Source of the DNA: Catonia carolina
Lineage: Eukaryota; Arthropoda; Insecta; Hemiptera; Achilidae
Assembly (NCBI GenBank): GCA_035578175.1
Contig: JAQMRL010000002.1
Location: 135,100,171-135,164,170, forward strand
Direction: 5' to 3'
DNA: 64,000 bases
The notes beneath the pieces were generated by a model, which saw only the letters and a list, made by a program, of their open reading frames with translations, was not told the origin of the DNA and did not search any database. The stretch's first letter is position 1. Every line of letters begins with the position of its first letter. This document shows positions 1 to 11,154 of the stretch, piece by piece. A program made the position numbers and the translations under genes.

Positions 1-461
1 AGTGTACCAAGAAGCTAAAAATTTTTTTGAAAATTGGATTTACAAAACCCGCGAAATTAACAAATTCTCTTTATATTTTGATGAATCCTAGTATGTGTAT
101 TTTACATTTTTTTTACTCTCGGGAGTCTCGCGGATACTTATTATACTAGTTTTTCTCGTTTGTTGCTACTCTTCACCTATTTTTGAAGAAGGCACGAGCA
201 GCCGCTGAAACCATATGATTTTAACTAATTCTATTCAGTCGTTCAATCATCTTTAGAGGATCTGAGTTGTGTTAGTTTTAATTTGGATCAATCATTTATA
301 AAATTATCCTTTCTAAAGTGGTAGCACTGTTGAGGCGAAGAAGAATAAAATCGAGTAATACAGTAAAATGAATGTCCTGATGAAGAGTGAAGAAAATAAG
401 GAAATACAGCCTAAATGTTTACTCGTAGCTCTATATCGTGTTGTAAACAAAAGTCAATTAC
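1..461. other. Intron 3 of the carboxylesterase, partial
   Basis: This AT-rich stretch follows the splice donor of esterase exon 3 (GT at 461-460 on the minus strand). No coding similarity is visible. The remaining exons of the gene must lie left of position 1. Confidence 0.6.
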
Positions 462-615
462 CTAGTAATTCCACTCGGTAATTCAAAGTCACTAGTATCA
501 TATCTTTATTTAGAAGTATTTCTGGGCCAAAATTTTTAACTGTTGGCGAACCTTTTATTAGACCGCCTGGATAAATAAATACCAATACTGGCAATGAACC
601 GTTGATTCTTTCAAT
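462..615 (-). CDS. Carboxylesterase exon 3 (oxyanion-loop exon)
   Basis: 154 bases, opened by a TTCAG acceptor and closed before GTAATT. It encodes about 51 residues from IERINGSLPVLVFIYPGG to NYRVELLG. The frame is phase 0 at the start with one base left over at the end. Confidence 0.8.
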
Positions 616-3600
616 CTGAAAAAAGTGAAAACAATATTATAATTAATTTTTTCAACGAAATATAGTAAAATATAATATTGCTGTTAAACATTTCGTCATA
701 GTCAAAGATTCATATTTTTAAAAAACACTACATAACTTTCTTCAACCGTTTATCAGTTTCAGTTCAGACTAATAAAAGGGCAGGCTCTTTATGAGTTTCC
801 TGCAGCAGTAATACAGAGGAGTATACAACTAAGTATTTCATATTACAAGAGTAACATGAAAAAAAGAAAATAACCGATTTTTCCTTTATTTGTAACCCAG
901 TGCAGGAAAAAGGAACCTAATGTAGGAAAATATAAATTTTTAGTTTGATACACAGTGATATAAAGCACAAAATTCGGAACATTTTCATATAAAAATCTTC
1001 TTTTTTTATTTCAAAATAACATGAGTTATGCGATGTGGAAGTTTAATTTTTTTAAATGTATGTTTTGAGAAAAACGCTTTTAAAGTTTCCTTGAGTATAT
1101 TCCGATTCAGGGTAGGCCTACACCACCTGTAATTCATCGGATAGTTCGCCTCAGGATGGTCACTTAATATTTTTAAAATAATTTCTTCCTTCGACATTTT
1201 TCGAAATAATAATAATCTATAATATAAACACACAACACTGATGACTGAATGCACATTGTTAACGACATCGCATACAAACAAACACGCAATAGATCGTGGT
1301 CACAGATTATGTATAGTAATGTGTAGAATATGAGATACTAACGTAATCTGAAAGATTGCAGCAAAAAACATTAAAAAGTGAAAAATTAAATATGTGTCGT
1401 TAAAAGTAATAAACAGTTTGCTAATTCTGAAGTGTTGTACGAAATGGTGCCTAGAGTCGGCAATGTACGAATAACTCATATAATCGACTTTAGGTCCCTT
1501 TTCTCCGTCGTTGCATGGGTTTAGAAAATGACATTCTGTTGACAAAATATTCAACTAATTCCCCTACAAAATTTTTCTAAAAGACTACAGATAGCAGAAG
1601 CAAAAATCGTAATTTTTGACTTGTCTTGACTAAAATGCTTGTAGTGCAAAATCATACTCGCCGACTTTAGGTCCCTTATCCTGCAACGCTTGTGTTTTAA
1701 CAAAAAAAAAAAATAATTTTTTTTTATAAAACACAACAGTATGTCTTGGTTAATAGTTTAAGTTATAAGTATTAAATCCCACATTAATAAGTATAAATAT
1801 AATAAAAATATGTATTTTTAAAGTTTAGGAAAACTAATTTTTCTTTTGAGTATGGCTGGTTTTGAAACAAAAGTTTCATGGTTTTATACATTAAGGTAAG
1901 CAAAGTATTTGATCATTTCAACCAATTTAATAAAGTAACTACTCCTAACTATAAATCATACAAAAAATACACTTTTCATTGAGGACTTTTAGTGTCGTGC
2001 TAAAATTAAATCGTTCAAAATCGATATTTTTCAAGCAATTAAAAATAATCACTTTAATAGTACTCTGTCATAATAAAAAAATTAAATGATGTTATAATAA
2101 AATTGTCTTATCATAACTGCATTAACTACAAAATTACATTGTTTTTGATAAAATATAAAATAGTTCATCACAGGATGCAATGGCACACCCACAGGCTATT
2201 TCTGTAAGTATGGATGTAGCCTGTTTTGAAAATAACTTCAGAATTTCTTTGAGCATTTTCATTGGATATGGATGATTTTGATAAAGATTCTCCTAGAGTC
2301 TGTCTACGCTAAGAGTGCTTCGACGTAGGCAACCAGCAATACAAGTGAGCATGCGCAGTAATTAAAAATACCCACAGCATGATCAAAAACAAAATTCCAT
2401 ACAACACTAATAAATGCACTCTACGCTCAATATAATAAAAACACGTTCAATTCATTTGTTTGAAATTTTTTTATAAATCGAACATTATAGCAATCGAACA
2501 TTGCTATTGTATTGAGCATACAATAGTATGGTAGTTAACCATTAATAACTAAAACTTTTTCTATTGTTACTCTTACATTGTTATTTTTCGTTACATTATT
2601 TACTATTATTACATTATTTTCTATTGTTACTCTTACATTGTTATTTTTCGTTACATTATTATTACATTGTTATTTTTCGTTACATTATTTACTATTATTA
2701 CATTATTATTTATGATTAGTGGGTTTTTGTTATAGACTCAGTTTTATTTTTGGTCACAAGTAATATAAGACTAATTCGCTGGAATTATAACAGGAGAGTA
2801 AACAATTCCAGTAATTCGTTGTTTTACATTTCAGATTGTTTATTTCGTATCATTAAAATTAATGTCTGTGACTAGTTCAATGCAACTGTTTGCACTTGCC
2901 CGTGTTTGACTCATTTTTAATGTAATCAGTTATCTTTTGATATTGTATCGGTTCGTGTCGATTTTCTTCGTATACTGAAGTTGAAAGTTTTGTAAGCCGT
3001 GTTTTGTTAACATGCGTGATAGTGAATGTGTTGAGTTTTTGAAACATAAAATGGTAAACATTAAAAAGTAGACAAAAATTGTTTTGTTAAATATAATGGT
3101 TAAAATAATTATTAATTGCGGAGTCTCTTTATGAAACTACAATAATTACAAGTAATCTGAACGGTATAATTGAAAATGCTTAAAGGACAGACTATACTTA
3201 CTATGTTCATAACATTGGAAGCTTGTAAAAAAGAACAGAAACAAAAAAATTTGTTTTGATGTGGCTGGTTTTGAGATACTAGACTCCTCAGTTAATGAAT
3301 TATTACTTTTAAACTGTTTTAGTTTTTTTATGTTACAGAAGTTACTTACTTTTGGTTTGAAGACACTTAAGTACAAACAATCTTCTTGACCGATGATAAC
3401 CGGATTGGTTGTATCTGTAGTGACGTCTTCTTGAAACTGTGTACACGTTGGAATATCATTCGTAGCATCTAATTCACCTGACCAAGAATCTGGTTCAACT
3501 GGTGCCTATAAAATATATACGTTAATAATTTACGAAACTCTTCGATCACATAGATTAATTTCCATGTCCAAATATACACCATTCTAATCCATTTCACTTT

Positions 3601-6600
3601 GTATGATGCAAGCATTTTTATTTCTGAGGTTTTCCGAAGAATCTTCAGAATTTTAATTGAAAAGTTCCAATTTCAGAAGGTGTGCGCACGATGGGTACCG
3701 CGATTGGTGACAAATGACCACCAAAGGTAACAAGTTGACTTTTCTTAAGCTATTACCGATAGTATTGCGCTGTATGAGCGACACTTCTCTCACTTGGGCT
3801 CCAAATTTTATAACCTGCTATCTAAACATTTGAAATGGTTTATTAATGGGGGAAAGGACAACATGGAGTGATTCTATAACGCTTTTCACGGTTGATGAGC
3901 TCTGCTGTTCAGACCAATCAGAAAGTTTGCCAGCGTTGTCAGATGTACCTGACAAACATTACGCGCGCATGCGTATAAGAGCTGCATTAGTTCACTCATG
4001 CAAACGGTTTTTTGTTTTTATAAACAATTAGAAATCCTACTTTCGACATTACCTTCTTACTAAGTCCTTAATTACTTCCTTAATTTCCAAAAGAATAATC
4101 TAGCAAGTATGTGCAAGTTTTGTTTGAGCACGCGTGAGAGTACGGTCATTAGCGACTACTGTTAAGGTGCGGTTTCGTTTGTGCGATCATCGCATGCGAT
4201 AACTGCATGCAGCCGCTGCGTGCGTCACTGCCATTACTTATCAAATGGATTTCTTAATAAGTGGTTCCGTTTATGCGTCCGACGCAAGAGTCACATGCGT
4301 TGGGAACTTCTTTGGGAACCATTCACCTGCAGTAGTCGCATGCGTCTGAAAGTTGAAAATGAGTTTTTCCAAAGACGATGACGCAAAACTCATTGAGTTA
4401 GCTGCAGAAAAACTACAACTATTTGATCCTTCAAACTTGCTTTCATCGTCTAATAGATACAGTAAACTCCCGGTAATCCGAAATAATTGGGGTGAGCCGA
4501 TTTCGGATAAGCCGGGTTTTTTTAAATAACAAGAAAAAGGTGTTTTATTGTAAAAAAATACTATTGTGTTCTAAAACCTTTTATTAGTACGATTTAATTG
4601 TCAAATATTTTTCGTACGTTTTAATTATTTTTTTGAAAAGTCAGAAATTTCTTTTTGGTTTTTATTTTCCATTAGTTTTCTTACCGAAATGTCCCACCAA
4701 CGTTTAACTAAAAGTACAACAGTGGGCGTTGCTTAGATGGTTTTGACCACGCGTTTACGTTTACACGACATTGTTAAATATCATTTCACTTCCACTACCA
4801 GTATGTAACACTAATTAGCCACAAAACGAACTGAAAACTACATTAAGGCCAAGACACTACCGTACCCATTCAACCACAATACAATAGACTACTATTTGAC
4901 TGTTTGCAGCAAAGGTGATGTATCCAAAATAAATAGTAGGCCTAGTAGTAGGCTACCGCTCCAAGGAAAATACTCATGTTATCGGTAAAAATTCTGTCTG
5001 CAGTGCTGAATGTCATGTAGGCATACTTTACGTGATATAATTTACAGTTCATTTTGCTTAAACAGTATTTTGGTACAAAAATACAATTTACAGTATTTGT
5101 TATTTGTTTTTATTACAGTTATTTGTAGAAAAATTACATTTAAAATACTGAGTATTTTTGACGTTTCGGATAATACGGGTTTCGGTTAACCCGGACGTGC
5201 AGTTGGATCGAAACGTTCCACTACCCGACCTATGCGTCAGTCGCATGCGACGATCGCACAAACGAAACCGCACCTTTAGTTATGTAGTGATGTAGATTTA
5301 ATGCGTTACAATTTCAAGATTCTACCAGATATTCAAACCCAAGCTCTTATACTCTGCAGTCTATCACGTCAACCACTACGCCACGAAGGCGAACAATGTA
5401 AAATTTACTACCTAAAATTTTTTTTATTGTTTTCAGTTTCATATTGAACTCATTTCTAGAAGTCGGTTGCAAAAAATGTACTAAGTTTTTTTTAAACATT
5501 GTGTGTTTAATAAAGTCTATTGTAAAGAATGACGCTGGCTGATTCTTCAGTCATTGTTTTTTAAGAGAGTAGTATTCTTTATTATCTTTTAAAGATTATT
5601 TTGTAACCTTTCTTGTTACTTTCGTTAAGAATTATGTAACTACGTTGTTCCCTTTTGTACAAAATAATACAAAGTTCATTATTAACTTTGTAAGCTTAAT
5701 TACTCTATTAAGTGGTATTAAACAGCATTAAGATGTAGATAAGAAAATATTATGTAATATTATGTATTTGAGTTTTTTGTAAGGAAAGTATATTTTATCT
5801 TCACTAAAAAACAAGTAGAAAATTAATATTTTGACAATAATTCTAACTTTAGTCTGTTATTAATCTATTAGTCGTTTCAACAGAAGCACTCAGACCATTA
5901 CCGTCTACAGTTACTGAAGTCACGAGTTTGGCATTGTTCACAACGAGGGGTAAAGGGGGAAAAGTATCAGTGCACATGCGCTACTGCTTTAATTTCAGTA
6001 CAACGAACAAAACAATTTATACTATACCCAGAGCATACACAATGTATCGCGGAACCTTTTGTAGGTTAACTGTACGAATATAACTGTTTGCTACCGTAAA
6101 CGGAAACGAATCCGTAAATGCCTGAATACCGTAAATGTGCTGAACAAAATCTAATATGCGGTGCAATAAAATGTTGTGTAGTTGAAGCTAAAAAAAGCCT
6201 TTCCCTCTCTCTTAACAAAAGCCATGAGCGAGTGGCTAACTACTGTGATGTTTCACTTTCCACAATTAGAAAAATAAAAAAGGAAATAAAGACGTGAAGA
6301 TGCTATTCTTCAACAGTTTTTTTGACACCTGGTAAAAAAAGGAAACGGTTAGGTGAGATTGATAGTAAAGACGCCGGTGACAGCGATAGTTAAGAAGGCG
6401 ATTCATTCGTAGAAAATTCTGTTCCAATGAAATAAGGTAGCTGGTAATTACAGTAAATAAAACATTTCTAGTCATGTGATTAAGCTATAAGCAATATTAC
6501 AGGTCACATTTATTTCTTGTACGGTTTATGAAAAAAACATTTTTTCGGAATAAACCACAGCTTACAAAATGTATGTAGAAACTGCACGGTAGTAAAATGT

Positions 6601-9384
6601 ACGAGTAGTGTCTTACTTTTGAGGTTGGCAGCACTGTCAAATTTGCCCTTCTCTTCCTCACAGCCCATCTATACGCAAAAGGCAATCTCGTCACTTCAAT
6701 ATCTATACAATGAATTTTGGAACAGTTAGTTTTTAATGAGTTAACATTTGAGGTTCCAATACGGGAATCGAATTCTGCTAAATATTGTAATAAAAGACTA
6801 CAAAACTCCATATTATGTTTTCATGTTATTTCATACTTTTGTTTCGTACTCTTTGTTTTAAGTGGATAAGTACCCTGGTGCAGAAATAACGGGTGTTTTA
6901 TTAAGGACGCAACCCTGATTATAAGAAGATAGAAGTAATACATCGGTAAATTTTCTGTCCCCCAATCGGTATGTTGGCAACAGTGTGCTCAAGGCCAACT
7001 ACTAAGACAGTTAAAATGTTCCAGTCAAGCATTAGTGTGGTGACAGCAGTCGTTTCGTTATATTGTGACAGCAATGGTTTTTTCCAAGGAAGAACGCGTG
7101 TTTATTGTAGAGACTACATAAGCGAGTAAATCTTACAAATGTGTGCAAGATAAGTTTCAGTTGAAATTTCCCCGTGTTTTATTTATTTAACCTTTTATGT
7201 TTACAGTAGATGTTCGAAGTGATTTCCTGCAACTTCAATACAGATACGAATTCGTTTAATGACATTTGCAGCAACTTTTCTTAAAGTCTGTTCACTAATG
7301 CTTGAAATCGCACTTGTAATGTTAGTCTAGAGTACACTTCCATTTCTACGGAATTTATTTATCAAAAGCAATAATGACGATTTATTCGGAACGGTAGAAC
7401 GGGGAAATTTCAACTGAAACTTATCTTGCACACATTTGTAAGATTTACTCGCTATGTAAGTCTCTACAATAAACACGCGTTCTTCCTTGGGAAAAACCAT
7501 TGCTGACACAATATAACGAAACGTCACTACACTAATGCTTGACTGGAACATTTTAACTGTTTTAGGTAGTTGGCCAACACAGCTGTACACGGTTGCCAAC
7601 ATACCGATTGGGGGACAGAAAATTTACCGATGTATTACTTCTATCTTCTTATAATCAGGGTTGCGTCCCTATTAAAACACCCGTTATTTTTGTGTCAGTT
7701 GCTTAGTAAATAGCGGTTATTAGGGTGACAAAATTTATTATACGATTTTGTTCGAGTGCGAAATGTTGGTAGATTATTATCGGGAATCAAATCTGAGACC
7801 ATAAGATTGTATTAAGTACATTTAGTATTAAGTAGAAGTAGTAATTGTACCTAAATTTTAAGGTACCTACTACATCATTTAGGTTCCATTTTTTGTTCAC
7901 CCGTTCACACACAAACTTTTCAAGTACTGTATTATCTGTTAAGTTCTTGTACTATAAAAATAGATAAAGCTCTAGTTAGTTTCGTTATAATTATGGCAAA
8001 ATCATTAGAACAAATATAAAAATTAGTCCGAATAAACGGTAAATTACGGTGTATTTTTTCTACATGTTTTAGTAGTGTATGATACAAATGCAGGTAATGA
8101 AAGAAAGAAATTATCTTTTACTTTATAATTTTTAGCTGCATGGTCTGATATAAAAGTGAAGAAGTAGAAATTTTGTTTTCCAGAAATTAGCTGTTAAGAT
8201 TTGGTTTGAATAAATAAAAGTAACATTCGTAGCTGTCTAAAAATCAGATGAACGGCTCTCATAAACACTTTAACATGCTTACTATTCTATTTAAAAGTTT
8301 TTTGCTTAAAACTAGCTAATAAATTACAAAAAGGGCTGTACTTGGTTCACTTTGGCATAAAAATTTTCCACAATGAAAGAAATCAAATTTACTCTTCCGT
8401 GAAAAAATTACTGTCTCGGAAGATAAGAAATCACTAATTGCCGTTTACCTAAGCTCTGCAGAAAAAAGGTGTAGAATTAATTATTTCCTATAACTTTGAC
8501 TTTTTTTTCTTTTTGTGGTTAAATGCATCCTAAGGCCATAGTAGTAAAAACATCTAATTTTTATACCGATTTTGATGAGCAGAGTATACAAAATCACTAA
8601 CTGACGCTAAACTAAGCGTTAGAGAAAACAATGTTTGAATATTAAAACTTTTTTACCACGAGAGCATAGACTCCCCAAGAATTTCAGCAGACATGGTTCT
8701 TACCCTACCATGCAGAGCATAAAAAAATATAGTAAACGAGAGAAATTTTTGAAAATTCTTAGGAGCCGTTTTTAAGAAAACCGCAAAAAATTGCATGAAT
8801 AAATTATTTGAAAATAACGATTAATTACTTTGATAAAAATGTCCGTTTTGGGTCCACTAATGGTACCTAACTTAAGTTTCAAAATCCAACTTTGTACTTA
8901 ATTCCATTCTTGAGATATTTTTTCACACAAACAGACACATGCACACACAGATCAATTGTTTAAAACATTTTTTTTGGTTCAGAGGCCCTGAAAACGTGTA
9001 TTTCCAGTAAAAACTTAATATCGAAAAATCGATATGAAAATAATACTTTCCTTTCCTACAAAATTCATGTAGAGCAAGAGAAAGTAAAAAAACGTTTTTT
9101 TCAAAAAATAATTTAAAAATGCATAATTTATGATAACCAAAAAACAATCTGACCTTAAATCGTAATTCCCCGATTGGCGGTTTAGCAAACGGAATTCCTA
9201 AATAAGCTTCAACTGATCTTCCATTAGTCGTGTACATCCAACGTCCTTTTAATTTTCCATTCGAAATTTCTATTCTTGGATCTTCAAAATTTTCTCCTAA
9301 CGCTCCTAGTATGAAAATCACTACTAATATAACTATTAATATTAAACCAATACAATAAATATATCTAACTGACTTAGATTCCAT
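462..9384 (-). CDS. Type-B carboxylesterase, 5' three exons (gene continues left of window)
   Basis: Carboxylesterase of the alpha/beta-hydrolase cholinesterase family, which hydrolyses carboxyl esters; insect members act on xenobiotics, hormones or pheromones. Exons are 9384-9154, 3505-3350 and 615-462, all with GT/AG borders. Phases join as 0/0/0 and the third exon leaves one base. Visible residues 1-181 hold a hydrophobic N-terminal anchor at about 8-30, the typical LGIPFAKPPIGELRFK block (about 62-77), the TCTQ and EDCLYLSVFKPK blocks with the conserved cysteine pair C98/C120, and the oxyanion-loop region. The usual HGGGF there reads PGGLI (about 145-149). The segment ends at NYRVELLG, where relatives read NYRLGILG. 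The catalytic Ser, Glu and His exons are outside the window. The start at 9384 was chosen for its AATACCATGG context; an in-frame ATG lies 21 bases upstream. The first intron is 5.6 kb and packed with transposons. Whether the gene is active cannot be told from this part. Confidence 0.85.
1485..1677. repeat. Short direct repeat, 16 bp, two copies
   Basis: The 16-mer CGACTTTAGGTCCCTT occurs at 1485-1500 and again at 1662-1677, each followed by a related cgttg/caacg stretch. These are probably remains of a duplicated mobile fragment. No function is inferred. Confidence 0.6.
2561..2712. repeat. Imperfect tandem repeat, 60-bp period
   Basis: The unit beginning CTATTGTTACTCTTACATTG starts at 2561 and again at 2621. 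A shortened third unit follows from about 2661. It is a local minisatellite inside esterase intron 2. Confidence 0.8.
3350..3505 (-). CDS. Carboxylesterase exon 2
   Basis: 156 bases, 52 codons, phase 0 at both ends; acceptor TATAG and donor GTAAGT. It encodes the SWSGELDAT block, the first disulfide cysteine (TCTQ) and EDCLYLSVFKPK, all standard landmarks of type-B esterases. Confidence 0.85.
3506..4164. other. Intron 1 segment without recognised element
   Basis: It contains a GC-richer patch around 3680-4010 with CGCGCATGCG-type words, unlike the surrounding AT-rich DNA. That suggests an old mobile fragment, but no coding or terminal repeat was recognised. Confidence 0.4.
4359..4529 (+). 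pseudogene. Broken MADF-like reading frame in the Harbinger element
   Basis: The frame opens with MSFSKDDDAKLIELAAEKL and then LFDPS, like the first helix of a MADF DNA-binding domain; Harbinger elements carry such a second protein. After about 33 codons it runs into the nested element that starts at 4460, and it stops at 4527-4529. A complete MADF domain is about 80 residues, so this is a fragment. Confidence 0.5.
4460..5202. mobile_element. Pogo/Tigger-like MITE nested in the Harbinger element
   Basis: It begins CAGTAAACTCCCGGTAATCC directly after a TA (4458-4459) and ends near 5202 with a related inverted sequence (cggataatacgggt...ccggacgtg). The start CAGT, the TA target and the ccggtaatccgaaa motif fit pogo/Tigger-type ends. 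The interior is AT-rich and has no transposase. The right boundary is approximate. Confidence 0.5.
5325..5396 (-). repeat. tRNA-like relic, probably a SINE head
   Basis: Read on the minus strand it has an A-box-like TGGCGTAGTGGTT and a B-box-like GGTTTGAATATC about 35 bases later. There is no complete cloverleaf or 3' acceptor stem, so it is not called a functional tRNA. Confidence 0.4.
5397..6130. other. Intron 1 segment, nothing recognised
   Basis: AT-rich sequence with no sustained reading frame and no repeat ends that I can pair. Confidence 0.4.
6140..6400 (+). pseudogene. Helix-turn-helix fragment of a DDE transposase
   Basis: The plus strand reads ...KSHERVANYCDVSLSTIRKI..., a helix-turn-helix typical of the N-terminus of IS630/Tc1-type transposases. 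A basic linker TPGKKRKRLGEID follows in another frame. A TGA and at least one frameshift separate the pieces, and no catalytic domain follows. It is an old fragment. Confidence 0.4.
6401..6888. other. Intron 1 segment, nothing recognised
   Basis: No supported gene or repeat boundary. A 104-residue minus-strand frame at 6497-6811 has no recognisable family. Confidence 0.4.
6889..7684. mobile_element. Snap-back mariner: both ends are inverted copies of the transposon 5' end
   Basis: It is bounded by TA (6887-6888 and 7685-7686). The first 287 bp (6889-7175) are nearly the perfect reverse complement of the last 286 bp (7399-7684), with a 223-bp centre. The right arm encodes, on the minus strand, a mariner transposase N-terminus. 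The centre (about 7325-7195) encodes the same transposase's C-terminus (EQTLRKVAANVIKRIRI and a final NHFEHLL). The middle of the transposase is deleted, and the normal 3' end has been replaced by an inverted copy of the 5' end. Confidence 0.8.
7195..7602 (-). pseudogene. Internally deleted mariner-type transposase
   Basis: The minus strand starts MVFPKEERVFIVETYIASKS near 7497, inside a longer open frame that begins at 7602. It runs through an HTH-like region to NKFRRNGSV (about 7327), then jumps to the C-terminal AISSISEQTLRKVAANVIK segment. All three catalytic aspartates fall in the deleted middle. The same family occurs at 52564-53903. Confidence 0.7.
7685..8559. other. Intron 1 segment, nothing recognised
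   Basis: AT-rich, no coding signal. The right end merges into a degraded copy of the (GT)n-bearing repeat family. Confidence 0.4.
8560..9092 (-). repeat. HINE-like repeat, degraded copy on the minus strand
   Basis: It shares the family's head, read right to left: GCAAGAGAAAGT at 9081-9092, the reduced (CA)n tract at 8924-8950, the 'ttcttgagata' block and the 'gaatttcagcagacatgg' block. The 3' half is too decayed to delimit. It lies beside esterase exon 1. Confidence 0.6.
9154..9384 (-). CDS. Carboxylesterase exon 1 (signal-anchor exon)
   Basis: 231 bases, 77 codons, ending FK before a GTCAGA donor (phase 0). It begins MESKSVRYIY and continues into a roughly 20-residue hydrophobic stretch, then the first type-B esterase block (YLGIPFAKPPIGELRF). 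The protein is probably membrane-anchored or secreted after cleavage. Confidence 0.85.
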
Positions 9385-9698
9385 GGTATTATATTTCAAA
9401 AACAATTATAAAAAATAATTATATTACAACTGAGAATTACAAAACAGTAATTGTAACTATGCGGCCAAGTCATTTGAACGTTCGTTACTACTTTGTAATA
9501 TTACCACCAGTTCGTACCAAAGCGTAAATGATAAGGAATAATATAGTCTAATTAACGATATTTTATGTTCTAAACGTGTTGCATGCAGTATTCATTTAAA
9601 TAATGTGCTTAAATGGCTCACTTACTTGTGTAAATCACAGCAATTAGCATTAGTATATACGATAAGTTATCAAGACTTTTTGGCACTTCTTTATTTTT
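9385..9698. other. Putative 5' flank of the carboxylesterase
   Basis: This is the region upstream of the esterase start codon. No clear TATA box or initiator stands out from the AT-rich background. A (GT)n-bearing repeat lies immediately beyond it. Confidence 0.35.
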
Positions 9699-9829
9699 AC
9701 TTTCTCTTGCCTATATGAATATATAGGAAGGAAAGTATTGTTTTCATGTCGATTTTTCGAAATCGAGTTTTCACCGGATCTATACGTTTTCAGACCCCCT
9801 GAACCCAAAAAACATGTTTTTAGCGATTG

Positions 9830-9868
<39 letters not shown>

Positions 9869-10655
9869 TGTGTGTGTGAACAGAATATCTCAAGAACGGA
9901 ACGTCGTACGAACTTGAAACTTAAGTTACATACCACTACCGGACGCGACACGAACATTTTCATCAAAATCGGTCAACCGGAAGTAGTAGTTTATTCGTAT
10001 AATTTTTCAGTTTTTTGCGATTTTCTCAAAAACTGGTCCTACGATTTTTTTTAAAATCGCCTATTTTACTCAATTTTTTATTCTCTACAAGATAGGGTAG
10101 GCGCCATGATTGCTGAAATTCTCGGTGAGGCTGTTTTCACGTAAAAACGTTGTTTTTTTAAGATTACGGCTTTAATATAAATTTTAGCGCAAAAAAGTAT
10201 ATAATATAAGTTGTAGAGAATTTAAAAACCTACAACTTTTGTTTCAAACATTTTTTTGTATAACGCTTAGTTTAGCGGTAATTTGAAATTTTCTGTTTTT
10301 TTTCTCACGAAAACGTGAGAAAAATCGATATTTTTAACATTTCGGTTTTAGTATGCATTTTACGACAAAAGTGTATATAATTAAATTTATAGAAAATTAA
10401 AAGATCTACAACTTTTATTTAAAGCATTTTTCTCTACAGAGCCTAGTTTAGAGAGAAAGAGTGATTTTCCGTATTTCTAAGCCAAACTGAGGTTGATTTT
10501 CATTTTGCGTCTTTCACTCATGATTAAAATTAGGTTATGTTTGTTGAGGTTAGTTTTTTGTTTATTTCTTATGTTTTATTACTAATGTTAGGTTTATTGT
10601 TAATTATTTGCACTGGCAAGAGAAAGTTGTGTGAGTGTTTCACACCAGATTTTTT
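9699..10655 (+). mobile_element. HINE-like repeat, full copy 1
   Basis: Starts with ACTTTCTCTTGCC (9699-9711) and carries its inverted copy GGCAAGAGAAAGT at 10615-10627. A stem-loop GTGTGAGTGTTTCACAC (10629-10645) and a T-run follow. A (GT)n tract lies at about 9831-9878, some 130 bp from the 5' end. Subterminal repeats, an internal microsatellite and a 3' hairpin together resemble Helentron-associated (HINE/DINE-1) elements. There is no coding potential. Confidence 0.6.
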
Positions 10656-10740
10656 ACTTTCTTTTGCCCTGAATGAATATTTAGGGAAGGAAAGTACTAT
10701 ATTGTTTTGATGTCGATTTATCGAAATCGAGTTTTTCGCC
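10656..10740 (+). mobile_element. Head fragment of a related HINE-like subfamily, directly abutting copy 1
   Basis: It begins ACTTTCTTTTGCCCTGAATG right after the terminal T-run of copy 1, in the same orientation. It follows the family consensus for about 85 bp and then diverges. Copy 2 has an equivalent head fragment at the same place. Confidence 0.6.
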
Positions 10741-11154
10741 AAATATAGAAGCGAGGAACCAAATATGGAATACCATTTTCATTTAATGATTTTTCTGGGT
10801 TTCTATGACTTTTTTGAAATTACTTGAATTTTAAATCAATCGTAGAAATAGTTTATTTCACAACTAGAAAATACAAAATCTTAAATTTACAAATATATTT
10901 TTTTAAATTTTCCTTAGCGACATGAATTTTACAATTCACAAAATAGGATCTTAATATGGAATACATTGGGTTATAATTTGGAATACTTGGAATAGATACA
11001 TAATTTGCCTACATAGTTTTTAAATCACCAAAGTATTAGTCCAACCAGTTTACTCACAGTAATTGCAGACAAAATACAACCTTTCAGCACTAGTGCATTG
11101 TTCATGATATCAATTATTATACCTCGAGCATTGAATCCACTTTTCACCTTTTTT
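10741..11154. other. Spacer between HINE-like copies
   Basis: AT-rich. The word atatggaata or close variants recurs (10763, 10953, 10978 area). No gene. Confidence 0.4.

Larger units (their letters stand above)
616..3349. other. Intron 2 of the carboxylesterase
   Basis: 2.7 kb of AT-rich intron. Apart from the repeats listed separately I see no gene. A 91-residue minus-strand frame at 1006-1281 has no recognisable family and no splice context, so it is not called. Confidence 0.5.
4165..5275. mobile_element. PIF/Harbinger-like DNA transposon, non-autonomous
   Basis: Terminal inverted repeats of about 35 bp begin AGGTGCGGTTTCGTTT at both ends (4165 onward and, inverted, up to 5275). They differ at one position over 35. 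The element is flanked by TTA on both sides (4162-4164 and 5276-5278), the 3-bp target duplication of PIF/Harbinger elements. Inside the left half is the start of a reading frame resembling a MADF/Myb-like partner protein, and a pogo-like element is nested in it. No transposase is left. It sits in esterase intron 1. Confidence 0.7.

Noticed and set aside
1006..1281. 91-residue minus-strand frame in esterase intron 2
   Set aside because: No recognisable domain, no splice context and inside an intron of a gene on the same strand. Treated as chance.
5325..5396. Possible minus-strand tRNA gene
   Set aside because: Only box-like motifs are present. Arms do not fold into a cloverleaf.
9827..10054. 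Open frame with a Cys-Val repeat start
   Set aside because: It is only the (GT)n tract and the adjoining repeat read as codons. The same happens at 11276-11569 and 21816-22037.
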